This document shows positions 53,546 through 62,697 of a stretch of 64,000 bases of DNA, in pieces. The notes beneath the pieces are model-generated. The model made no database searches and was not told where the DNA came from. It worked only from the letters and a program-made list of their open reading frames with translations. How positions within the stretch are numbered: position 1 is the first letter of the stretch; each line of letters opens with the position of its first letter. A program made the position numbers and the translations under genes. The DNA lies in the NCBI RefSeq assembly GCF_001618385.1, contig NZ_BDCR01000003.1, forward strand, positions 434,001-498,000. Direction: 5' to 3'. The stretch comes from Paludibacter jiangxiensis (GTDB lineage: Bacteria; Bacteroidota; Bacteroidia; Bacteroidales; Paludibacteraceae).

Positions 53546-54019
53546 TCAATATTCAGTTTTATCCAATTTTTCCGTCCATTCACGAAAAGCCAGTATCGCT
53601 TCGTCAGCCAGCATTTGTGTCATGTGCAACTGCCTTTTGTCCGGACTCAAATCGAGTTCCCGATAAATAAACGAGTCGTCAAAACCTATATCATGAGCAT
53701 CTGTTTTGGTATTTCCGTAAAACAATTTATCGAGGTGTGCCCAGTAAATAGCTCCTAGGCACATAGGACACGGCTCGCAGGAACTGTATATCACGCAACC
53801 TGACAAATCAAAAGCATTGAGTTTACCGGCAGCCTCCCTGATGGCAACGATTTCGGCATGTGCAGTAGGATCATGATGCTTTGTAACGCAGTTTGAACCT
53901 TCAGCAATGATCACCCCCTCCTTTACTATCAGAGCTCCAAACGGACCTCCGCCACTCTTCACACTCGCGCGCGACAGCTCTATAGCTCTACGCATAAACA
54001 GTATATCTTCGTTATCCAT
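53546..54019 (-). CDS. Guanine deaminase-type nucleoside/base deaminase
   Basis: 157 residues of the cytidine-deaminase-like fold. Zinc site: TAHAEIVAIREA (His and catalytic Glu) and CEPCPMCLGAIYWA (two Cys). The downstream LFYGNTKTDAHDIGFDDSFIYREL matches bacterial guanine deaminases (GuaD type) rather than TadA. Converts guanine to xanthine for purine turnover. It follows the exonuclease gene by 6 nt on the same strand, so the two are co-transcribed. Confidence 0.88.
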   Translation of the reverse strand: MDNEDILFMRRAIELSRASVKSGGGPFGALIVKEGVIIAEGSNCVTKHHDPTAHAEIVAIREAAGKLNAFDLSGCVIYSSCEPCPMCLGAIYWAHLDKLFYGNTKTDAHDIGFDDSFIYRELDLSPDKRQLHMTQMLADEAILAFREWTEKLDKTEY

Positions 54020-54025
54020 CGTATT

Positions 54026-54790
54026 CTAAAATTCAAGTTCAGCCACAACAGGGCAATGATCGGAAAACATCACTTCGGGTAAAATAGAAGCATTCGTCAA
54101 ACGGGATCTCACTTCTGTCGTAACAACGTGATAGTCGATACGCCAGCCAAGATTCTTGCTTCGTGCTCCTGCCCGAAAGCTCCACCAACTGTATCTTTCG
54201 CCGCTTTGATCGAATTCACGGAAAGTATCAATAAAGCCCAGCGCAACAAAACGGTCGAACCACGCCCTCTCTTCAGGCAAAAAGCCCGAATCTTTCGTAT
54301 GACGTTCGGGGTGATTTATATCAATCGGTTTATGGCAAATGTTGAAATCACCGCAAACCAATAGATTCGAGCGTTCTTTTCTTAATTCCAGCAAATAGGC
54401 AGTAAACGCATCGAGAAACTCCATCTTAAAATCCTGGCGAATATCACCGGTAGTCCCCGACGGTATGTAAACACAAACAATGGTCAAATCGCCAAAGTCA
54501 GCTCGGATAACGCGTCCTTCGTTGTCAAACTTTTCAACGCCAATGCCTGTTGTATAGAAGTCAGGCTTTGTTTTACTAAAAATAGCAACTCCGCTATATC
54601 CCTTTTTCTCTGCCGAATTAACAAGACTGTTATAGCCAAGTTCCTCAAATAATAGTTGATCTATTTGCTCCGGCTGAGCTTTTGTTTCCTGCAAGCACAA
54701 CACATCAGGCTGTTCCTGAGCCAGCCAATCTCCCAGCCCTTTACTTATTGCAGATCGTATACCATTAACATTATATGAAATTATCTTCAT
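54026..54790 (-). CDS. xth: Exodeoxyribonuclease III
   Basis: AP endonuclease/3'-exonuclease of base-excision repair. 254 residues: [22 protein letters not shown] (metal Glu), [16 protein letters not shown], the Asp/Asn pair in [17 protein letters not shown] and the terminal [12 protein letters not shown] with the catalytic Asp-His. Complete. First gene of a two-gene unit with the guanine deaminase. A minus-strand TACCTTTG box lies at 54834-54841. Confidence 0.96.
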   Translation of the reverse strand: MKIISYNVNGIRSAISKGLGDWLAQEQPDVLCLQETKAQPEQIDQLLFEELGYNSLVNSAEKKGYSGVAIFSKTKPDFYTTGIGVEKFDNEGRVIRADFGDLTIVCVYIPSGTTGDIRQDFKMEFLDAFTAYLLELRKERSNLLVCGDFNICHKPIDINHPERHTKDSGFLPEERAWFDRFVALGFIDTFREFDQSGERYSWWSFRAGARSKNLGWRIDYHVVTTEVRSRLTNASILPEVMFSDHCPVVAELEF

Positions 54791-54833
54791 GATTGATCTC
54801 GGTTTTAATTATCTTCAAAACTATCGTTGAACA

Positions 54834-54841
54834 CAAAGGTA
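54834..54841 (-). promoter_or_regulatory. -7 box of the xth gene
   Basis: Minus-strand TACCTTTG, 44 nt before the start codon; a TTG complement lies 23 nt further upstream. Confidence 0.5.
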
Positions 54842-55162
54842 TAAAAAATAGGAACTATAAAAAACAATCGAAACCCTGACAAAAGATCGAAAACCGCCTT
54901 TTAAAACGCCATCCACCATATATTAAACAACACAAATATCTTGCACATATCCGTTAATAAATAAACTAATAAATAATATGTGTTTAATCATTATTCAGAA
55001 TTACACATAAACACATATCGTCAACACAGCTAACAAAAAGCAACACTTCCCCATCACAATAAGCCATATATAACTCAATACAAACAAAATACAAGAGACA
55101 GAAAAACATCACACAGATAAAATACTGTTTGACATTTCATCATCAATCTGCAGCAAAAAAAA

Positions 55163-55194
55163 TTTGCATCTATATCATAAATAGTATACTTTTG
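55163..55194 (+). promoter_or_regulatory. Promoter of the secreted-protein cluster
   Basis: TTTG at 55163-55166, 20-nt spacer, TACTTTTG at 55187-55194, 44 nt before the ATG. A good match to the Bacteroidota consensus. Confidence 0.8.
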
Positions 55195-55237
55195 TAGAAA
55201 AGATCCCCAGGATATTTATACTACAAAATAGTCAATT

Positions 55238-56647
55238 ATGAGATTCCATATATCTGCCTGTATTGCAATCGCTATACTTTTTTCCATTGCCGGTAACTCT
55301 GTCGCGCAAACAAACACGCTTTATTTCATGGATAAAATCCCGGGCAGAACTGGCGTAAACCCCGGATTTATTCCATCTCAGGATTTTTATATCAGTTTGC
55401 CGTCTGTTTATGCAGGCATGGGTAACAATTCGTTTGCGATGAGCGATCTTCTTAAATCCGTCAATGGATCAACAGTCACCCCATTTGACAAAGGGGCTGA
55501 ATACCAAAGCTTTTTACATATCCTTAAACCTCTCACAGAAATAAAATCCGAAGCGACACTGAGTATTCTGGGATTTGGATTCCGCAAAAACAAGAATTAT
55601 TTTTCTTTCGGATTATCCGAAAAAGTAGTTTCTTCTGCAAGCATACCCAAAGACATGTTCAGATTATTGCTCGAAGGTGTAAATCAAAACTCAACATCGC
55701 AACATTTCGATCTTTCCTCTTTGGCAATTGATGCCACTGCTTATGTAGAAACTTCATTCGGTTATGCACGTCAGGTTACTCCCCGCTTAAGCGTTGGTGG
55801 CAAACTCAAATTACTATTTGGCCAACTTAATACCAAAATGTCGTTCTCTCAACTTTCACTGAGTGGAACAGAAGCCCAAACGACTATGACCGGAGCCGGA
55901 ACCATGCGCTTGAGTGTCCCCGGTAAAATATATGCAGATAAAGAAGGTTATCCTGATTTTGCAAACATGCACGGAGATGATTTTGGCCCGACAAAATTCA
56001 AAGGAACAGGATTAGGAATTGATGCAGGTGCTGCTTATAAACTCACAAAAGATTTGACCATCTCGGCAGCCATCACAGATCTCGGCTTTATCCACTGGCA
56101 AAAAAGCGACTGGGAAGGATCGGTAAAAGCAAATACAACATTCAACAATATGTCGTTTGCTGTGAATGGTGGTAATGATTTCGGAGCTGTACTTGATACG
56201 CTTAAACAATCTCTCCATTTCAAACCGAACGGGTCAGCTTATAATTCATCACTTACAGCCCATGTAAAAGTAGGAGCAGAATATTCTATACTGAAAGACA
56301 AAATAGGATTCGGACTACTATACGACAGCAGATTTGCAAGCTCTGCAACAAGCGGCACTATCACGGCTTCGGCCAACCTGCGTCCATTGTCATGGATAAA
56401 CCTGTCGGTAGGTTACTCGCTCATCAACAACGAAGGAAGTAACATTGGGGCAGGACTAAACATCATTGCCGGACCTTTCAACTGGTACGTCATCACAGAC
56501 TATCTGCCCCTTTCGTATGCCGAAGGCGGCATTCCCAAAATGAAGCAATGCAACGTGCAAACAGGAATATCTTTTGCCTTCAGCGCTCCTAAAAAGAAAG
56601 TACATAAGCAACAAGCAGAACAGACTCCACCGCCTCCCGGCAACTAA
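55238..56647 (+). CDS. DUF5723-like outer-membrane beta-barrel protein
   Basis: 469 residues with signal peptide ending near SVAQ. TLYFMDKIPGRTGVNPGFIP at the mature N-terminus and repeated amphipathic strands (FSFGLSEKVVSS, RLSVGGKLKLLFGQ, GLGIDAGAAYKLTKDLTISAAITDLGF, INLSVGYSLINNEGSNIGAGL) look like the Bacteroidota DUF5723 family, an OmpP1/FadL-like barrel. The C-terminus carries a Lys/Gln/Pro tail (KKKVHKQQAEQTPPPPGN) past the last strand, which is unusual for a barrel. First gene of the cluster. Function unknown. Confidence 0.78.
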   Translation: MRFHISACIAIAILFSIAGNSVAQTNTLYFMDKIPGRTGVNPGFIPSQDFYISLPSVYAGMGNNSFAMSDLLKSVNGSTVTPFDKGAEYQSFLHILKPLTEIKSEATLSILGFGFRKNKNYFSFGLSEKVVSSASIPKDMFRLLLEGVNQNSTSQHFDLSSLAIDATAYVETSFGYARQVTPRLSVGGKLKLLFGQLNTKMSFSQLSLSGTEAQTTMTGAGTMRLSVPGKIYADKEGYPDFANMHGDDFGPTKFKGTGLGIDAGAAYKLTKDLTISAAITDLGFIHWQKSDWEGSVKANTTFNNMSFAVNGGNDFGAVLDTLKQSLHFKPNGSAYNSSLTAHVKVGAEYSILKDKIGFGLLYDSRFASSATSGTITASANLRPLSWINLSVGYSLINNEGSNIGAGLNIIAGPFNWYVITDYLPLSYAEGGIPKMKQCNVQTGISFAFSAPKKKVHKQQAEQTPPPPGN

Positions 56648-56690
56648 GCGAAACTTTTTGCATGACACTAACATTAACCCATAACTAACC

Positions 56691-57188
56691 ATGAAAAAAA
56701 CGATTTTTGTTAGTCTCTTTTTATTATTAGGTTCATCACCCCTTTATTCCCAATATGTTGCGGGAATAGGAACCTATATCAGCTCCCCACTTGCCGTTAA
56801 CTCCAAAGACATTACCAACCCAGACCACTTTGTCTACGAAGTTAGCCTAAAAGCATTTACTACTGCCAGCCATTGCTTCGACATTATAGGAAGTTTTGGC
56901 AAAGAATATTACAACTTCACATTAATGGGAGAAGTCCACACTCCAATTGCATATCCCTTTGACTGGTATCTTGGATTTGGCGGACACGTGGGATCCTGGA
57001 AGAAAACCCATTGGAATGATAATGCAAAACACGACAACACGTTTGCCGGACTTGACGGCACTTTCGGATTGCAATGCACGTTAGCTCCCATTGCCATTTC
57101 TATCGGTGTACGTCCTGTATATAATCTCTACGGCGGAGATCAGTTTTATTGGCTTAAACAAATAGGACTGCGCATCTGCTTCTATTAA
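56691..57188 (+). CDS. Small secreted protein, probable beta barrel
   Basis: 165 residues; signal peptide MKKTIFVSLFLLLGSSPLYSQ. Aromatic-rich strands (HFVYEVSLKAFTTAS, YYNFTLMGEVHT, FDWYLGFGGHVGSW, GTFGLQCTLAPIAISIGVRPVYNLYG) ending IGLRICFY with a terminal Tyr, as expected for an eight-stranded outer membrane barrel. I do not recognise a family. 43 nt after the DUF5723-like gene. Confidence 0.75.
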   Translation: MKKTIFVSLFLLLGSSPLYSQYVAGIGTYISSPLAVNSKDITNPDHFVYEVSLKAFTTASHCFDIIGSFGKEYYNFTLMGEVHTPIAYPFDWYLGFGGHVGSWKKTHWNDNAKHDNTFAGLDGTFGLQCTLAPIAISIGVRPVYNLYGGDQFYWLKQIGLRICFY

Positions 57189-57237
57189 AGACAGTTTTTC
57201 AACCGAAAAACTCTGTTCAAATTCAAAACATAACCCT

Positions 57238-57636
57238 ATGAAGCTTAACACTAAAGTAAAGCCAAGTAAAGCATCTTCCCTGATGGGTGCAGTAGCAGGC
57301 CTGTGTTTCACCATTTTTGGTATTGTTTTCTTTATCACTGTCAGTCAGGAATCAGGTTTCGACGACGGAGGAACGGTGATTACTCTGTTCTTTATTATTT
57401 TCATATTATTTGCGCTGGGCATTACCACTTTTTCGTTGGTAAACTTCTTTAGTAACAAAGGTCTGTCGGTAATGGACGTAGATATTAATCACGAAGAAAT
57501 AACAGACAAAACAACGACTACACAAAACAGCGACATCGAATCACGGCTTGCGCAACTGGAAGACCTCAAAAATAAAAAACTTATCACCGACACTGAATAT
57601 CAAAGCAAAAGAGCTGATATTCTGAATGAGCTGTAA
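57238..57636 (+). CDS. Inner-membrane protein with C-terminal SHOCT domain
   Basis: 132 residues: two membrane segments (about 15-38 and 52-75), a short linker with NHEEITDKTTTTQN, then a C-terminal SHOCT-like helical hairpin (SRLAQLEDLKNKKLITDTEYQSKRADIL), which typically mediates self-association. The only clear inner-membrane protein in the cluster. It could anchor or sense but no function can be read. Confidence 0.8.
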   Translation: MKLNTKVKPSKASSLMGAVAGLCFTIFGIVFFITVSQESGFDDGGTVITLFFIIFILFALGITTFSLVNFFSNKGLSVMDVDINHEEITDKTTTTQNSDIESRLAQLEDLKNKKLITDTEYQSKRADILNEL

Positions 57637-57683
57637 TCATACAACATCATTTTCTTCAAAAGCACCTTTAATTTTACAAGATC

Positions 57684-58754
57684 ATGAAAACCAGATCGCA
57701 AATCAGCATACAAGTCCTCTGTCTGATACTATTGTGCTCATTCATACCTTCAGCCAGCAACCAAATAAACGCTCAAAGCGCTATCGGTCAGCTTGAACAC
57801 ATGACTGGAGTACGTATTGACAGAGGAAATACCTCTTCATCTTACAATACAAACACCAACAATTCCTATTCCGCCTCCTATTACAAGCGGCTTGAAAAAG
57901 CAAGCAACTACAATGAGAGAGCAATCCGGTTCATGAACTCCGGTGATTACGGCAAAGCCATCAGGATGCTCAAAAAGGCACAATGGTATGATCCGTTTAA
58001 TGCAACTGTAAAATCCAATCTGGCAAAAGCAAGGGCAGCTCATGATCGTTCGCACAACGCCCCCGTTTATAAACCCGTCAAACCCACACCTCAGGTTGCA
58101 AACAATAACACAACAAACAACAATACGACATCCCGTCCCCGGCCTTTTCCGGGATCTGGAAACACAAGTCAAGGGACTGGAACAATATCCAATGGCAGTA
58201 CTCCAACCAACAACAACTTAACCATAACAACACTTGATGGCAAGACCCGATCGTTAAAACTTTGTTATGACTATCGATACATGGCTTATAGTGATCCAAA
58301 TAAAGGAATAGAAGAGAAAACTCCTGAAAAACTTAAACTGGAAGATTACAGAGAATACAAAATAGCCGAATACTATCTTTCTAAAATAGAAGAAGTTCCC
58401 GGAGGCAAACTACCTGCCGCTATTGGCACATTTATGCTCAATGTCACTAACAATACTTTTACGGCAGTACAGGATGCTACGGACGCTTTTGTTACCGGGA
58501 AGCTCACCGACGTAGAAATACAAAATTTAAGCGTGAAAGTAGTCATCAACAAATCATTAACCAACAACATTCAAGAAGCTGCCGTGGATGTTGCACACGA
58601 TCCATACAAAGAACTCGGTGTCGAATATCTCGATCGCAAATTCGGAAAAATAAGTAAAACATTCTCTAAACTTGGCATCGACGTTGCTGAAAATGCTAAA
58701 GATTTATATGAAATCTACAAAGCTCCCTCCATCAGAGATGAACAAACTAAATAG
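57684..58754 (+). CDS. Secreted TPR-containing protein of unknown function
   Basis: 356 residues; signal peptide with cut near QINAQ. After a polar Ser/Asn/Tyr stretch comes a helical pair (YNERAIRFMNSGDYGKAIRMLKKAQWYDPFNATVKSNLAKA in parts) that fits one to two TPR units near residue 75, then a Thr/Asn/Pro-rich linker (about 130-180) and an alpha/beta C-terminal half (LTITTLDGKTRSLKLCYDYRYMAYSD). Two Asn/Thr-rich low-complexity segments. Family not recognised. The C-terminal DVAHDPYKELGVEYLDRKFGK segment has helical character. Confidence 0.75.
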   Translation: MKTRSQISIQVLCLILLCSFIPSASNQINAQSAIGQLEHMTGVRIDRGNTSSSYNTNTNNSYSASYYKRLEKASNYNERAIRFMNSGDYGKAIRMLKKAQWYDPFNATVKSNLAKARAAHDRSHNAPVYKPVKPTPQVANNNTTNNNTTSRPRPFPGSGNTSQGTGTISNGSTPTNNNLTITTLDGKTRSLKLCYDYRYMAYSDPNKGIEEKTPEKLKLEDYREYKIAEYYLSKIEEVPGGKLPAAIGTFMLNVTNNTFTAVQDATDAFVTGKLTDVEIQNLSVKVVINKSLTNNIQEAAVDVAHDPYKELGVEYLDRKFGKISKTFSKLGIDVAENAKDLYEIYKAPSIRDEQTK

Positions 58755-58797
58755 GCTATTATCCTTTATTTATTATCAATCAAACATCTGGAAGACC

Positions 58798-59622
58798 ATG
58801 AAGATACATACAACAATCACAATGCTTATATTTTTTGTAGTCGGATTGCAACCAATATACGGATCCAACTCCCCTGACACATTGCGTTTTGAAGGATTGC
58901 TCACAAAAGAAATATTGAAAAATACTGATATAAACGGAACGTTGCTTAACGACCTCGATGTTACACGCAACCATCATATTCTGTTGGCCACCGGCACACA
59001 ATTCTATTTGTTAGGCTGGGGAGGCATCCAACCATTAGGAGGTGTATTCGATGGTCACATCAACGCCTTTACAATCAACAAGGAAGGATTTGTCGTTGCT
59101 ATTCACAATCAGGATCTTTGCTATTTGGACAACAATGATAACCTGTCTAAGATACTCACTTTACCCAATACCAACATGGGAGTAGTAGCCGGAGATAGTT
59201 TATTGTATGTTTATGACAAAGACCCGATATCAAGATGCAACTTCTATGTAGTATTCAAGGGAGGACGATATATAAAACTGTTTACATCCCCCGTCCCGGT
59301 TACAGCGGTGACTGAAGTTAAAGGGAAACTCGTTTTCACAACAGGAACAAAAGTACTATCTTTCAATCCCGTTGAAGGTGAATTACAATCCATGGCATCG
59401 CTGGGAAACGGCAACAAAATCATTTCGCTGGCGTATGACAAACATAATGATATCATTTTTTTCTCAACGCAACAATCCATCTTCTATATCAAAAACACCA
59501 AAGTATATAAGTTGTCTGATCAATATGGAGGCTTTTTGAAGTTCTTTCAGGATGGCCTCATCATATTTTCACCTGAAAACAATAGCATGGTGCGGCTTGT
59601 AGGAATTTCCAATCAATTATAG
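58798..59622 (+). CDS. Secreted beta-propeller-like protein of unknown function
   Basis: I start at MKIHTTITM (58798), which gives a signal peptide to about SNS; the frame is open further upstream but overlaps the preceding gene. 274 residues of repeated short strand patterns (HHILLATGTQFYLLGWGG, EGFVVAIHNQDLCYLDNNDNLS, GKLVFTTGTKVLSFNPVEGEL, NDIIFFSTQQSIFYIKNTKVYKLSD), as in a beta propeller of about five to six blades. No enzyme motif. 43 nt after the TPR gene, so part of the same unit. Confidence 0.72.
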   Translation: MKIHTTITMLIFFVVGLQPIYGSNSPDTLRFEGLLTKEILKNTDINGTLLNDLDVTRNHHILLATGTQFYLLGWGGIQPLGGVFDGHINAFTINKEGFVVAIHNQDLCYLDNNDNLSKILTLPNTNMGVVAGDSLLYVYDKDPISRCNFYVVFKGGRYIKLFTSPVPVTAVTEVKGKLVFTTGTKVLSFNPVEGELQSMASLGNGNKIISLAYDKHNDIIFFSTQQSIFYIKNTKVYKLSDQYGGFLKFFQDGLIIFSPENNSMVRLVGISNQL

Positions 59623-59691
59623 CTGTGTTTTTGTAGCCAAACAAATTGATTTATCTCATATCTCGTAACTAACATTCAAATACCACGCCTC

Positions 59692-60267
59692 ATGACACAC
59701 AAATCTATCGCTTTGTTGGTTTCTTTAATGTTTTACTTCGTTGTATTTGCACAACAACAATCCATATCTACAAGTAAACCCACACAATACGAGATAAAAA
59801 AGCTCTGTCTGGAAGCAACCAAAACCGCCATCCAGCTCGAAATAGCAAACTACCAGCGTTGGATTGACGTGCGCAAACAACAAAACGCACCGGCCGAAGC
59901 TGCGGAATTCCAAAAGACGCTTGATTCTCTAAAAATCGAACTGGAAACATACCAGAAAATGCCCATAGACAAATACACGCTACCCGAAGGCAAACAAGCA
60001 CCTCAGGATTTCTTCAGTCAGAACTTTGCAAGAGAGAGAATTACCACCACTGCCTGGGTTGAAAGTAATGCTCAAAACAATACGATACTACACGTCGAAG
60101 GGATGTCTAAAAGCGGTCCATGGTATCATCTGGTTGGTATCCTAGGCAACGACTATACACAACTCAAGCCCAACACTAAATACCGGATAACATTTTACAC
60201 TGTCTATAAGCGTAATTATTGGAACATGCCAAGTGCTTACGTTTGCATAACATCTATTCAGAAATAA
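59692..60267 (+). CDS. Secreted protein of unknown function (191 residues)
   Basis: Signal peptide MTHKSIALLVSLMFYFVVFAQ. A helical region (EIKKLCLEATKTAIQLEIANYQRWIDVRKQQ and DSLKIELETYQKM in parts) with coiled-coil-like spacing, followed by a beta-rich C-terminal half (TTTAWVESNAQNNTILHVEG, YHLVGILGNDYTQLKPNTKYRITFYTVYK) that could be an immunoglobulin-like or carbohydrate-binding fold. Not recognised. Confidence 0.72.
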   Translation: MTHKSIALLVSLMFYFVVFAQQQSISTSKPTQYEIKKLCLEATKTAIQLEIANYQRWIDVRKQQNAPAEAAEFQKTLDSLKIELETYQKMPIDKYTLPEGKQAPQDFFSQNFARERITTTAWVESNAQNNTILHVEGMSKSGPWYHLVGILGNDYTQLKPNTKYRITFYTVYKRNYWNMPSAYVCITSIQK

Positions 60268-60293
60268 GTTTTCCACTCAAAAAAACATTTCCA

Positions 60294-60665
60294 ATGAAGA
60301 ATTTCTTTTTTCCAAAAGCGCTGTTTATTGTGATTATCGCAACTTTCATTTGTACTCCAATATTGAAAGCTACCGAACCTGAAACATTATTGGGTATCAG
60401 TTTCGATTACGACAAACAGGAAGTTACCATCACAGTTGCCAGTTCTGGCTGTACGCAAAAACAGGATTTTCAATTCGTTGTAAAAGGGAATCAGCTAACC
60501 ATCAACCGCACAAGACCTGACTTTTGCAAAGCAATGGAGTCTCCTGTCAGTTTTATTTACTCCTTAAAAGAAGCTGGAATTGACCCAAACAAAGCGCTTA
60601 CTATCACCAACAAATTTATCGTAAATCCTTACATTGCCCGGATAAAAAAAGCGCCAACCAAGTAA
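60294..60665 (+). CDS. Secreted small protein of unknown function (123 residues)
   Basis: I start at MKNFFFPK (60294), giving a signal peptide ending near LKA; the frame extends 25 codons upstream into the previous gene. The remainder (LGISFDYDKQEVTITVASSGCTQKQDFQFVVKGNQLTINR in parts, then a final strand) is a small beta domain with two Cys (SGCTQK and DFCKAM) that could form a disulfide. It resembles a compact inhibitor or binding domain but no family is recognised. Confidence 0.68.
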   Translation: MKNFFFPKALFIVIIATFICTPILKATEPETLLGISFDYDKQEVTITVASSGCTQKQDFQFVVKGNQLTINRTRPDFCKAMESPVSFIYSLKEAGIDPNKALTITNKFIVNPYIARIKKAPTK

Positions 60666-60707
60666 ATTGTGCCTAATAACTAAACCATCACCTTATTCTT
60701 ACCGTGT

Positions 60708-62696
60708 ATGAAGTCAGGCAAATTCAATATTACATTTCGCTGCTTACCGTACATATTCACGCTGGTACTAATTAGTAGCTTTTCCAGCCCGCTTTTTGCA
60801 GACATGGGAGGAATACGAATCAGTGACGCGAAGGTTACTGAAACAGGGCAGAAAGCAATTATTCTCCACAATTTCGATGAAGAGATTCTCATTCTCGGTA
60901 CAGATTTGAATGCCGATAAGCCAACCGGCCTAATCCGTTTCATCCCATTTCCATCGGAACCAAAAGTACAATTGGCTTCTCCAAAGGCTTTTGAATCTGC
61001 AAAAAAACTAATACACGAACACCAGCTAAAAAAGTTATTCTTCACGAAGAGTTCCACACACGTCAATAACGTTGAAATCACTTTCAATGAGCAACTGGGA
61101 GCACACGATATCTCTGTGATAAAAATCAATAACACAGCCGACTTTTCTCAATGGATTTCTAATTTTCTCGCCTCAAAAAACATTAAGTCTGAAAACGACT
61201 TTAAGGACATAGCAAAAATTGCAGCCGATTATACTTCGAGAGGAATCAACTGGTTTGTATTCGATTATGTTAATATTGACTCAACGACAAAAATGATTGA
61301 GCCAATTCAATATCGTTTCAAATCCAAACAACTCTACTACCCTCTTAAAACAACAAATTCTTTTGGAGGTGTTGGGAGCATCGACCTGATTACCATCTCT
61401 CCCTGCACACCGGTAAGCAATTTGGCTCCGGGATGTTTCGGGTTATTCAACATGCAGGCAACCTCTTCTTCCGAGTTACGAACTGGCGAAGTGACAGACA
61501 TAATGCCGGACGCCTCGCAGTTTTTTGGAAAGCAGAAATTGTTTGTCCAAATGGCGCAATTCAGAGGCGATTATTCTTTTTCAAACGACATTCTATACGA
61601 TTTTTCAAAGGGAGTTAACCATGCCATTTGGGTTGAGGAGGAGACTCCGGGAATTGTCTATAGTCGTTTACATGAAGAGGCAGCATACCGACCCGTTTCG
61701 CTTGAAACATTTCAACCAAAAGATCAGTCGTATTCCGTAAAGATTCCTACAGGATGGCAAAAGTCAGAGTCGGACGATATGCTGATCGATAAATCTCATC
61801 GACTTTACCTGTTTAATGACGACAAAACAATGTTATCTGTAAGTACAATTGCAGAACCAACCAAAACCGCCGAAAGATATTTATTTGACTTACAACGCCC
61901 TGATTTCAAGCCTCCTTTTGAAGATTACAGCAAAACAGAGACTATTCTGGTAAACGGACAAAAAGCAATACGTATTGATATCAAAACACAACGTTCTCCA
62001 CTTTTAGGCTCTCAAGACAGTGCCATCGACGTTGTTAAACGATATGCAATATTTCCTCAAAAAGAAGGATTTACTGTTATTACAATGGAAACTCCAATAT
62101 CCATTGCCCAAAAGCACCAAAACCTGTTTGAACTAGTTGTAAAGTCGCTTACTTTGAAGGAGAAACCAACGAAGAAGGCTACTCCAACTATCACTGATGC
62201 TGAATATAAAGTTTTTGAAGGCTTCTTCAGTACCCCTACAAAAGAACAGGCAAACTATCCACCATACTTTGAGTATATGCTGAGATCCCGTTCTGTTTTT
62301 GAAATGACATCAGTTATTAATGACAAAAACAAGACAATACCAAAGCTATTGAAAGATGTTTTGGGAAGCGATGCGAAGACAATGTTCGACAATTATCTAA
62401 AAAATAATAGAATCGAACACCGGATTACAGACCGTATACTTGTGCCCGACTTTTCCATCTATACGGAAGAAGCTTACAGAAAAGAGAAAGAACAACATGG
62501 CCTCAGTAGAACGCCGGGTATGTTTGGGCCAGGCACTTATATTTCCCGGGTGGGATTTAATGCCGCACAAAACAGAGCTATCTTTTATATATCAGGCAAC
62601 TCTGCACCAATCACTGCATACTTTGTTATCATGAAGAAAACAGACGGACAATGGGAGTACGAAGATGCTCTTCTTGATAAGATGCTGATTCCTTAA
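60708..62696 (+). CDS. Large secreted DUF2330-like multidomain protein
   Basis: 662 residues with signal peptide to about FADM. Residues about 27-280 (SDAKVTETGQKAIILHNFDEEILILGTDL, RFIPFPSEPKV, GINWFVFDYVNID) resemble DUF2330-type proteins known from bacteria and archaea. Residues about 340-485 (YSVKIPTGWQKSESDDMLI, FTVITMETPISIAQKHQNLFELVVKSLTL in parts) look like a PsbP/Mog1-like alpha-beta domain. The last 150 residues (FEGFFSTPTKEQANYPPYFEYML and a YISRVGFNAAQNRAIFYI strand) are not recognised. Terminal gene of the cluster; it ends one base before the convergent nadE stop, with no terminator between. Function unknown. Confidence 0.75.
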   Translation: MKSGKFNITFRCLPYIFTLVLISSFSSPLFADMGGIRISDAKVTETGQKAIILHNFDEEILILGTDLNADKPTGLIRFIPFPSEPKVQLASPKAFESAKKLIHEHQLKKLFFTKSSTHVNNVEITFNEQLGAHDISVIKINNTADFSQWISNFLASKNIKSENDFKDIAKIAADYTSRGINWFVFDYVNIDSTTKMIEPIQYRFKSKQLYYPLKTTNSFGGVGSIDLITISPCTPVSNLAPGCFGLFNMQATSSSELRTGEVTDIMPDASQFFGKQKLFVQMAQFRGDYSFSNDILYDFSKGVNHAIWVEEETPGIVYSRLHEEAAYRPVSLETFQPKDQSYSVKIPTGWQKSESDDMLIDKSHRLYLFNDDKTMLSVSTIAEPTKTAERYLFDLQRPDFKPPFEDYSKTETILVNGQKAIRIDIKTQRSPLLGSQDSAIDVVKRYAIFPQKEGFTVITMETPISIAQKHQNLFELVVKSLTLKEKPTKKATPTITDAEYKVFEGFFSTPTKEQANYPPYFEYMLRSRSVFEMTSVINDKNKTIPKLLKDVLGSDAKTMFDNYLKNNRIEHRITDRILVPDFSIYTEEAYRKEKEQHGLSRTPGMFGPGTYISRVGFNAAQNRAIFYISGNSAPITAYFVIMKKTDGQWEYEDALLDKMLIP

Positions 62697-62697
62697 A

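Larger units (their letters stand above)
54791..55237. other. 447-bp AT-rich divergent intergenic stretch
   Basis: Holds the minus-strand xth -7 box (54834-54841) and the plus-strand promoter at 55163-55194. The rest is very AT-rich, A-rich on the plus strand, without a credible gene or RNA. Confidence 0.55.

Noticed and set aside
55000-55140. A-rich stretch with recurring ACA/AAAC words, considered as a repeat array
   Set aside because: No regular unit length or conserved repeat; simple AT-rich composition explains it.
56012-56223. Small minus-strand frames in the DUF5723-like gene
   Set aside because: Shadows of the barrel gene; no start signal.
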